The translations under genes were made by a program, and so were the position numbers. A stretch of 64,000 nt of DNA from Achatina immaculata. Its lineage: Eukaryota > Mollusca > Gastropoda > Stylommatophora > Achatinidae. The notes beneath the pieces are model-generated. The model did not search any database. It saw only the letters and a list, made by a program, of their open reading frames with translations, and had not been told where the DNA came from. Position 1 is the stretch's first letter, and each line of letters opens with the position of its first letter. The stretch covers positions 44,727,433-44,791,432 of the forward strand of contig CM019693.1 of the NCBI GenBank assembly GCA_009760885.1, given 5' to 3'. Positions 56,880 to 64,000 of the stretch are shown here, in pieces.

Positions 56880-57615
56880 AGTCTAGACAACAATTCTCAC
56901 CCAATGTCTGGATAAAATCTTTGCTCAGTGTCTATAAAAAAGCTCTCACTCAATGTCTAGACAAAATCTCCCACTCAGTGTCCAGACAAAAACTCTCACT
57001 CAATGTCCAGACAAAAGCTCTCACTCAATGTCCAGACAAAAACTCTCACTAATTGTCCAGACAAAAACTCTCACTAATTGTCCAGACAAAAACTCTCACT
57101 CAATGTCCAGACAAAAGCTCTCACTCAATGTCCAGACAAAAGCTCTCACTCAATGTCCAGACAAAAACTCTCACTAATTGTCCAGACAAAAACTCTCACT
57201 AATTGTCCAGACAAAAACTCTCACTCAATGTCCAGACAAAAGCTCTCACTCAATGTCCAGACAAAAGCTCTCACTCAATGTCCAGACAAAAACTCTCACT
57301 CAATGTCCAGACAAAATCTCTCACTCATTGTCCAGACAAAAGCTCTCACTCAATGTCCAGACATAAGATCTCTTTCAATCTCCAGACACAAGCTTTCACT
57401 CAATGTCCAGACAAAATCTCTCAATGTGCAGATAAAAGCTCTCACTCAATGTCCAGACAAAATCTTTCACTCAATGTCCAGACAAAAGCTCTCACTCAAT
57501 GTCCAGACAAAATCTTTCACTCAATGTCCAGACAAAATCTTTCACTCAATGTCCAGACAAAAGCTCTCACTCAATGTCCAGACAAAAGCTCTCACTCAAT
57601 GTTTAGAGAAAGCCT
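56880..57615 (+). repeat. 25-bp minisatellite, about 28 units, open in all three plus frames
   Basis: Units are AATGTCCAGACAAAAGCTCT followed by CACTC. As 25 is not a multiple of three, each frame cycles through all three phases, giving overlapping runs of SRQKLSLNVQTKALTQCPDK type. Variants ATTGTCC and AAATCTTTCACTC are clustered. Confidence 0.95.
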
Positions 57616-57919
57616 TTTTTGTTGTGACACAAGTTATTTTTAAAAATATGTGTCTATCAGTGTGTAACTATGACTCACGTGGAACATTAAAAAGACAGAA
57701 GAAAGAAAGTAAATGAAGGCACTATCCTTCATTATTTATAACTATCTCCCACTATCTCCTACTATCTCCTAATATCTCTCACTATCTCTACTTGTAACTG
57801 AGGTCGAGGTAGGAACAAACAAAAATCTCTGTTGTTTTACTTGATCTTGAAAACTTAGGAAAAAAAATCCATGTATATAAAGTTTAATATCATTTAAAAA
57901 ACATTTTTATATAAGCATG

Positions 57920-57924
<5 letters not shown>

Positions 57925-57954
<30 letters not shown>

Positions 57955-57958
57955 TATA
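57925..57958 (+). repeat. TA microsatellite
   Basis: A TA run immediately before the LINE-C 3' fragment. Confidence 0.9.
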
Positions 57959-57965
57959 TATTGTA

Positions 57966-58240
57966 CAATTATTGAGGAAAGACGCTGGCGATGGTTGGAA
58001 CATGTGCTCCGAATGACTGACAACTCACTACCAAAAATAGCACTAAGATGGACACCACAGGGGAACAGAAGTAAGGGTAGACTAAAAGAGACATGGAGAA
58101 GAACAACAGAGAGGATGTTGAGCAATAGAGGGCTCACCTGGGCAAGAGCAGAAAAAAAGGCGAAGGACAGGCATTTGTGGAAAACCCTTGCGGAAGCCCC
58201 ATGTGCCCTGGGCACTCAAGGTTCAGAGAGAGGAGAGAGA
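57966..58240 (+). mobile_element. LINE-C 3' end, copy 3
   Basis: Reads IIEERRWRWLEHVLRMTDNS, LPKIALRWTPQGNRSKGRLK, ETWRRTTERMLSNRGLTW and FVENPCGSPMCPGHSRF-type end, finishing in GGTTCAGAGAGAGGAGAGAG. The best preserved copy of this terminus in the window. Confidence 0.87.
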
Positions 58241-58684
58241 TATATTGTACATGTGTGTTCTTACACCCATACAAGACTCAGTTTACAAAAACAAAGAAAC
58301 AAAATGCACTAAAATCATCCAGCGCCCTATACTCCCATAATATGCTTTGGTTAGGTGGTAGGGTACAGTTTACTGGCACTAGAACAACACCTAAATGCCC
58401 AGCTTTAATAAACTAGGCTCTGCCGAAGTCAGAATGCACTTTATATGATGATTAAACTATGATTATAAACCAAAGTAACATTTTAAAATGTAAGAAACTG
58501 ACAGCAAGATTCACATCATTAAACAACTTTACTTTATTTGGTTACAGGTACTTACCGACGCAACGTATCTAACTAACTTATTTGTCGCAGTCGTCATTTC
58601 ACGTCTCTCCTCTACCGTATAATTTTGTTCTTTACTTTTTGAGTGTGCATGAATCATCATTTGAATATCAAACCCAAAACCATA
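58241..58684. other. Spacer, nothing recognised
   Basis: AT-rich; no gene or repeat recognised. Confidence 0.4.
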
Positions 58685-59115
58685 CATACAATCTATAAAA
58701 CTGACTGCAGTATCTTGATGCTGTAAACTACGGTATCTTGATGCTGTGAACTCTAGTACAGTGTCTTGATGATGTAAACTATTGTATCGTGATGCTGTAA
58801 AATGTGGTACAGTATCTTGATACTGCAAACTGTGGTATCTTGATGTTTTAAACTATGGTACCTTGTCTTTCTGCTGTAAACTGTGATATCTTAATGCTGT
58901 AAACTATGGTGTCTTGATGCTGTAAACTATGATATCATGATGCTGTAAACTATGGTATCATGATGCTACAAACTATGGTATCTTGATGCTGTAAACTATG
59001 GTATCTTGATGCTGCAAACTATGGTATCTTGATGTTGTAAACTATAGTATCTTGACGAAGTAAACTATGGTATCTTGATGCTGTAAACTATTGTATCTTG
59101 ATGCTGTAAACACGA
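58685..59115 (+). repeat. 23-bp minisatellite, about 18 units
   Basis: Units are TATGGTATCTTGATGCTGTAAAC with variants (GTGTCTTGATG, ATCATGATG). A few units have five-base insertions such as TACAG. Confidence 0.93.
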
Positions 59116-60520
59116 GACCACCGTGTTATTTTGGTGCTAATGCCTTCCAGGAAAGAAAAATGGCGTCGTTGTTAACTGTATGTGTATGGAGTAAGTGAAT
59201 TTCCAGTGAGAAACAGTAATGTTAATAAAAGCATTTTAAAATGGTTAAAATTCTCTGCTAAAATATATCACAATTCTTATTTTAAAAAAATAACATCTTG
59301 GTAAATTTGCAAACAGAATGAAAAGTTTTATTTAATTTTGTCCCCGAAATATTCTTTGAGAAACTGTTGGTGCGCCTTATACATCGGTGAACCCTACAAG
59401 AGGGTACTAAAAGCCGTCGATTCGATCCATGTCCCACAATATGAGAGCAGCTTTGTCATTGTATCTGGAAAGATATTATTTTATCACGTAAATTGGCAGT
59501 TTGCAGGTCGTAGAGCTATTTTTTGTCACCTTTCTTTTTCTGTTTTTTTTTTATCAGTGCCAAAACCATGTCAGCGAAAGTCGTGACATTTTCAGATGTG
59601 GAATTTCATGGCCTCATAGAGTTGTGAACTGCCTTTCGAAGCTCAGAATAGTGTACAGATTTTGGACGGAGAGATGCAGTTCACGTGATGAGGAGGTGGA
59701 AGACATATATAAAGGAAAAAGCATGCGGGAAGGGACACACTGAGCATAGTCAGCAAGCAAGTGGCGGGCTAAGTTTGATCTCTTCTGTGTTGTGTTTGAT
59801 ATAGAAATACTTAGCCCCAGCCGCCTTGAATATTGTGTTATATATGTATTGGTGATTTATGACGAATAATGTTCAATGCTGTGTATTCATATACATTGTG
59901 TAAAGTGCAGAATAAGCAAGTGTACTGCACGGTCGTTGTGGAGAAGTATCTCGGTGATTGATTCTAATATCGTTCTCTGAATGGCACGGGGGGGGGGGGG
60001 GGGGGAGGGATGCCATCATTCTAATTTCATGACGTCACGACGTTCCCAACTTCTGCGTTGACTGCTTGCGGATTCTAGATTTTGATTTTTGATTTTTGCC
60101 TTTTGATTTTCACAATTTCTTTTTTTCTTTTAGCAATCGATGCTGTAGTCTTGTTTGGTTATTACTGTATACCACAGCTCAAATGAATATATATTTAACA
60201 GAAGTTATTCAGTTTTGGCGTACGTTAATGTACTTTCCTGACTGTTTAATGATAGATTACTTCAAGTCTCTAGAGCCTTGGTTCACGGCACCACCTGTAG
60301 GCTGTTCGCAACAGAACACACACACGTAGTTGCCTCAGAAAACTAGATTCCACATATCAGTGTCAGATCAATTTATTCCCTCATCAGTTACCGAACACAC
60401 TGTCACTTGTTTACTTCACTTTATTTAATGTACATGACGCAGGTCTATGGGTTTTTTTTAGCCCAATACTCATGATTAGCAGCAGTCTGTACAACTAACA
60501 CACGTTGCTTGTGGCCGCCA

Positions 60521-60559
<39 letters not shown>

Positions 60560-60765
60560 GACATCACACTTCCAGCCAGTCCCCCGCAGTCACTTGACAC
60601 CTTCATTCGCTCCCCTTACACATATGCCATATACCACTCTTCACTGTGCTCGCCCATAACAAATCAGGATATTTTAAAGTAGTGTTTAAATTAATATCTT
60701 TTAACCATGAAGGTACCATTAAAAATTAAAAGAAAAGTGTACTTCATGAAAATATACTTATTTCA
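59116..60765. other. Spacer, no gene recognised
   Basis: A pure G tract at about 59990-60006 and a CT run at 60521-60556. ATATATAAAGGAAAAAGC near 59705 looks like a TATA region, followed by CAGTCAGCAAGCAAG; this could be part of a solo LTR, but I could not find a matching pair, primer site or target duplication. Confidence 0.35.
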
Positions 60766-60769
60766 TACC

Positions 60770-61560
60770 AAACGCACAAGCTTATGATACAAACTTTCCA
60801 CTCATTCCACACACAAGAAGCTCATTTTGTAAGACATCCGAAAGTGGGATCTGCCAGGACAATCCCGCACAAGATTTCAACAATAGTCTGCCATCATCTG
60901 TGCATCCCATCTTCCTGGGTATCTGGCTTCAATTGTTTTTATGTCTTGGTGAAATCTTTCATTTTGCTCTTCGCTTAATCACCAAGGTTCTCTGGAAAGC
61001 GATCAAAAGTGACTGTGCAGATAATGGATTTTAACATTCATGTTACACCCAAGCTTGTTGAAATGAAAGAGCATTTCCTCTACTAACTGTGTGTAGTTGT
61101 CTCCCTTCCCGTTGCCAAAAAAGCTTTTCACAACAAGAACAAATGAAGACCAGGCACATGATTCGATTTCATTCATTGACGCTATGAAATGTGGCCCATG
61201 TGTGTGTTGTCTGATCTGTGGATCATAGAAATTCCTGCCTTCAGTTTTTCCATGGTAAGTCCACGTAACTTATGCGCTATGTATTCAATGCAAGAACCGT
61301 CTTTATTCAAAGCCTTTACAAATTGTTTCATCAGACCTAGCTTTATATGTAGTGGTGGCAGTATGATTCTATCTCATCAGACCTAGCTTTATATGTAGTG
61401 GTGGTAGTATGATTCCATCTCATCAGACCTAGCTTTATATGTAGTGATGGCAGTGTGATTCTACCTCGTGCTACCAAAACTAATATTTGCTTCAATGTTC
61501 CAACTGTTTTTATTCCCTGCTTGAAGCTGCAGCCGTGCATTTTAGGAAGCATGGCCCCTA
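60770..61560 (-). pseudogene. Fragment of an uncharacterised invertebrate protein family (KAGIS...FPENLG type)
   Basis: On minus: ITLPSLHIKLGLM, then KQFVKALNKDGSCIEYIAHK, LRGLTMEKLKAGI, NEIESCAWSSFVLVVKSFFG, LVEEMLFHFNKLGCNMNVKI, LHSHFDRFPENLGD, then with stops AKSKMKDFTKT and a decayed end near 60850. I recall many arthropod and cnidarian proteins of unknown function with LPPLHIKLGLMKQFVKAL, NELEAxAWSSF and FPENLGxVSxEQGERFHQDI. I do not know their role; their spread suggests a transposon origin. A 46-bp segment at the LGLM point is triplicated (61329, 61375, 61421), separating LHIKLGLM from KQFVKAL. Stops after FPENLGD confirm a pseudogene. Confidence 0.6.
61329..61466 (+). repeat. 46-bp tandem repeat, 3 copies, inside a pseudogene
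   Basis: CATCAGACCTAGCTTTATAT starts at 61329, 61375 and 61421, each followed by GTAGTGRTGGCAGT-type sequence. Confidence 0.92.
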
Positions 61561-62004
61561 TAACCTTGAATCAATGGAATCGTGTCGGATAATGAGTGGG
61601 ATTTAGTAACCTAAGCTCCATTATTGGATCAATTCATTCGCGAAATGATTCAGTATTTAAAATAAGTAAGATAAAATTATATTTGAGTTTAAGCACAAAC
61701 ATTTCTTACAGTGAGTCAGAAAGGCCAGCTAACATTGACATGATTACTGAAAACGTTGGCATTGACATCAATGGCACAATCGTTATTGTTTATTATGCTG
61801 AGATACAGATTTGAGGCCAGAAGGAAAAAAAAGCAAGTATAGGTTTTGTTGTAAGGTGCCATAACGTTTTCTCGGTCATTATTTCTGACAGTTCCGATGT
61901 CACGTGAATAAATATGCAGTTAAAATATCGACAATTTCTTGGTGAAAAGTCGACCAACAGATAAAAAACAGAGATCAGATATCTACATAAAGAATACAGC
62001 TGGG
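61561..62004. other. Spacer, nothing recognised
   Basis: AT-rich; no gene recognised. Confidence 0.4.
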
Positions 62005-62325
62005 CGTACAGATGATATACAACCGGCAGGTACAGATGATATATAACCTGCAGGTAAAAATGATATACAACCTGCAGGTACAGATGATATACAACCTGCA
62101 GGTATAGATGATATACAACCTGCAGGTACAGATGATATACAACCTGCAGGTACAGATGATATGTAACCTGCAGGTATAGATGATAAACAACCTGGAGGTA
62201 CAGATGATATGTAACCTGCAGGTATAGATGATATACAACCTGCAGGTACAGATAATATACAACCTGCAGGTATAGATGATATACGACCTGCAGGTACAGA
62301 TGATATACAACCTGCAGGGTGGAGC
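62005..62325 (+). repeat. 24-bp minisatellite, about 13 units
   Basis: Units are CCTGCAGGTACAGATGATAT followed by ACAA or GTAA; each has a PstI-type palindrome CTGCAG. Multiple-of-three length gives long open frames on minus (LQVVYHLY), not supported as protein. Confidence 0.94.
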
Positions 62326-62823
62326 GCAATAACTAATATTTCTTGCTACTGTGGCGGATTCTTATGATAAAATAGTGGTAGATTATGTACTGAAATAATT
62401 TGCTTAGCAAAATAACACTTGCGATGGTCAATGAGCAACAAACAACCAAATCACAACACTTTTCGAGTGGATTTCCTACATGCTTTAGTTGTCTATTTGT
62501 AAAGTAAATATTTGTGCTTGAATTTAAAATGTGAGCACTAGACCATGCCTGTATGTCCCCTGTGCTAAGTTCTCAAACACAAACCTTAAGTGAACCAATA
62601 ACATGGTATTTCGCCGTCAGAGTTTCCGTATATTTATCCAGCTGTCTCATAGGTTTAATGTTATTTGCGAAAGCATTATTTACCACAAGATATAAAGTAA
62701 TCCATATTCAGCTGTACATTGGTGGCTGTTTGTGTTACATAATGTTAACTCAGACTAGACTTTTTCAGGTTCTAATTATTTTTTGTAACGGAATCGAATC
62801 TGTTCAGTCTCCCACGTTTCAAT
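62326..62823. other. Upstream flank of gene D, nothing recognised
   Basis: AT-rich; the leader block conserved before B and C is not recognisable here. Confidence 0.4.
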
Positions 62824-62983
62824 ATGACTGGTATTGATGCTGAAATAATATAAATTTTCATATATGTAATATATGCCGGGGTTTGTAAGATCATTGGTAT
62901 CTTTTGAGTTGTAACAAACATCATCAACATCATGTGCTTCATTAAACAGAGCTTCAAAGACCCAGTGAACATTAGTTTGTTGG
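62824..62983 (+). pseudogene. Chemosensory-type GPCR gene D, exon 1 (two stops)
   Basis: The ATG at 62824 opens a region of exactly 160 bases, aligned without gaps to exon 1 of B: MTGIDAEII, stop, IFIYVIYAGVCKIIGIF, stop, VVTNIINIMCFIKQSFKDPV, NISLLG. The stops are at codon 10 (TAA, where B has GAA) and codon 28 (TGA, where B has GGT). The 3' half is far better kept than the 5' half (TM1 start). The donor G/GTAATA is intact. Gene D is therefore a pseudogene unless another first exon is used. Confidence 0.88.
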
Positions 62984-63078
62984 GTAATACAACATTAGTT
63001 TGTTGGGTAATACAACATTAGTTTGTTGGGTAATACAACATTAGTTTGTTGGGTATACAACATTAGTTTGTTGGGTAG
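62967..63078 (+). repeat. 23-bp array built from exon 1 end plus splice donor of gene D, 5 units
   Basis: Units are AACATTAGTTTGTTGGGTAA followed by TAC; the first overlaps the coding end of exon 1. Every unit keeps the intact G/GTAATA donor except the fourth boundary, which lost two bases (GGGTATAC), and the last (GGGTAGTA). Confidence 0.93.
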
Positions 63079-63289
63079 TACCTTCTGTATGTGAACATTT
63101 TCTACTTGAACTTCTCCCACATAATCTTCTGATCAGCTGATAAAGCGATATTTCAAGGTGCAAAAAACGTTGTTCTTGTTGTTCTTTCCGTTCTTGTCGC
63201 TGTTGTTATTAATGTTGATGATGATTGCGTTCTATCTCCAAGGATCTGCAAGTTTCCTGCAGCCAGTGTTGTGAATGTAACGAGACGCA
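63079..63289. other. Intron 1 of gene D, nothing recognised
   Basis: GTT/GTC-rich stretch near 63165-63230, no gene. Confidence 0.35.
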
Positions 63290-63510
63290 TGCGTCGTGTC
63301 GAATGGGGGGAATGGTTTTTGGCGGTTGATTTTCAGACTCACTTAAATGGAGCTAAAACACGGAAAGTATAATGTTTCTTTAGCAGGCTCCACCACCAAG
63401 GGGATTACAGCTATCCCTGCCCCAATAGTCAGTCAGGACTTGTTACCAACTGGTACTTGAGGAAAAAATAGGCAGTGTCTATCTGGACTATGAGTTGTAA
63501 ACCCTGATAC
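63290..63510 (+). repeat. Dispersed element, copy 2 (matches 16640-16990)
   Basis: AGGCTCCACCACCAAGGGGA and GCTATCCCTGCCCCA correspond to the intron 1 copy in gene B and sit at the same place in the gene. See the entry at 16640. Confidence 0.5.
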
Positions 63511-63770
63511 AATCAGTGATATATCTTTGATCGCTCTATAAGACAACGTCTTGCCAAGCTGTTAAAAAAACATCTTTCTTTCGCTATATTATTTATCAGA
63601 CTTCAGAAAAGACACACAAAAAAAAAACAGAAAATAGGATGGAAAACTAAACTATTGGAATACTATTTTCTGCAGCAATTTAATAAATCTGAACTGTATT
63701 GTCGCTTTCTAAGGTTTTCGTATTGTTATTTTCTTTCTTTCTTTTTTTGTAACATTTTAACTTTATTCAG

Positions 63771-64000
63771 GTCTGACCGTCTCTGACATGGGCTGTCTTA
63801 TAACAATGGTCTGGGTAAACGTCTCTGACATGGGCTGTCTTATAACAATGGTCTGGATAAACGTCTCTGACATGGGCTGTCTTATAACAATGGTCTGGGT
63901 AAACGTCTCTGACATGGGCTGTCTTATAACAATGGTCTGGATAAACGTCTCTGACATGGGCTGTCTTATAACAATGGTCTGGATAAACGTCTCTGACATG
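63771..64000 (+). pseudogene. Gene D exon 2 start with TM2 segment repeated in frame (42-bp units)
   Basis: The acceptor TTTATTCAG ends at 63770 and GT of the split Gly follows, then LT, then VSDMGCLITMVWVN repeated: units start at 63779, 63821, 63863, 63905, 63947 and 63989 and continue past the window. The unit of 42 bases is 14 codons, so the frame is kept. It equals the first 14 codons of TM2 after Leu-Thr (ISDLGCLITLVCTN in gene C). Units differ only at GGGTAAAC or GGATAAAC (Val or Ile). The TM2 Asp recurs in each unit. As exon 1 has two stops, this is most likely expansion in a dead gene. Confidence 0.88.

Noticed and set aside
56953..57716. Overlapping open frames of the SRQKLSLNVQTK type
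   Set aside because: A 25-base unit without stops in any phase leaves all three frames open; no protein signal beyond periodicity.
59640..60010. A solo LTR with TATA region
   Set aside because: No second LTR, no terminal TG..CA pair and no target duplication could be identified by eye.

Overview
The window looks like a piece of a heterobranch gastropod genome, of the sea slug, sea hare or pulmonate snail type. The evidence is a tandem cluster of intron-containing rhodopsin-type GPCRs resembling the expanded gastropod 'chemosensory receptor' family, embedded in AT-rich DNA full of LINE, Penelope-like and DNA-transposon relics and an exceptional number of minisatellites. The lineage is inferred from protein resemblance recalled without a search; the species is not established.

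Gene content. The recognisable host genes are four plus-strand members (A-D) of one receptor family and one orphan exon. The family has a fixed architecture: exon 1 (160 nt, TM1, ends in phase 1), exon 2 (215 nt, TM2-TM3, ends in phase 0) and a terminal exon 3 (TM4-TM7). Gene A has only exon 3 inside the window (533-1120). Gene B is complete and open (exons 10793-10952, 18592-18806, 27133-27720; 320 residues). An orphan, decayed exon 2 lies at 29364-30240 and is split by a hAT-like element. Gene C is complete and open (41743-41902, 44602-44816, 48638-49246; 327 residues). Gene D begins at 62824 but is broken by two stops in exon 1, and the window ends inside an exon 2 whose TM2 coding segment is repeated in frame.

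Introns and spacers. Intron 1 of B holds a composite insertion (11073-11833), a 28-bp array, a 4-kb array of about 34-bp units interrupted by a LINE, and a 36-bp array of 31 units that is open on both strands. Intron 2 of B holds a CR1-like LINE tail, a Penelope-like element with inverted arms of about 690 bp, and a near-full-length but dead LINE with an endonuclease. The B-C spacer holds LINE pieces, a 34-bp array, a 1.08-kb tandem duplication, a 41-bp array and a TAAC microsatellite. Intron 1 of C opens with a 23-bp array made of its own exon end plus splice donor, followed by a foldback derived from Penelope-type termini. The C-D spacer holds a LINE with a 1.37-kb internal duplication, several arrays, and a fragment of an uncharacterised invertebrate protein family.

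Most striking signal. In genes C and D the last bases of exon 1 together with the 5' splice site have been amplified into 23-bp arrays, and in D the start of exon 2 has been amplified into 42-bp in-frame units. Minisatellites in this cluster can therefore be seeded at exon boundaries. LINE families are labelled LINE-A to LINE-F for this window only.
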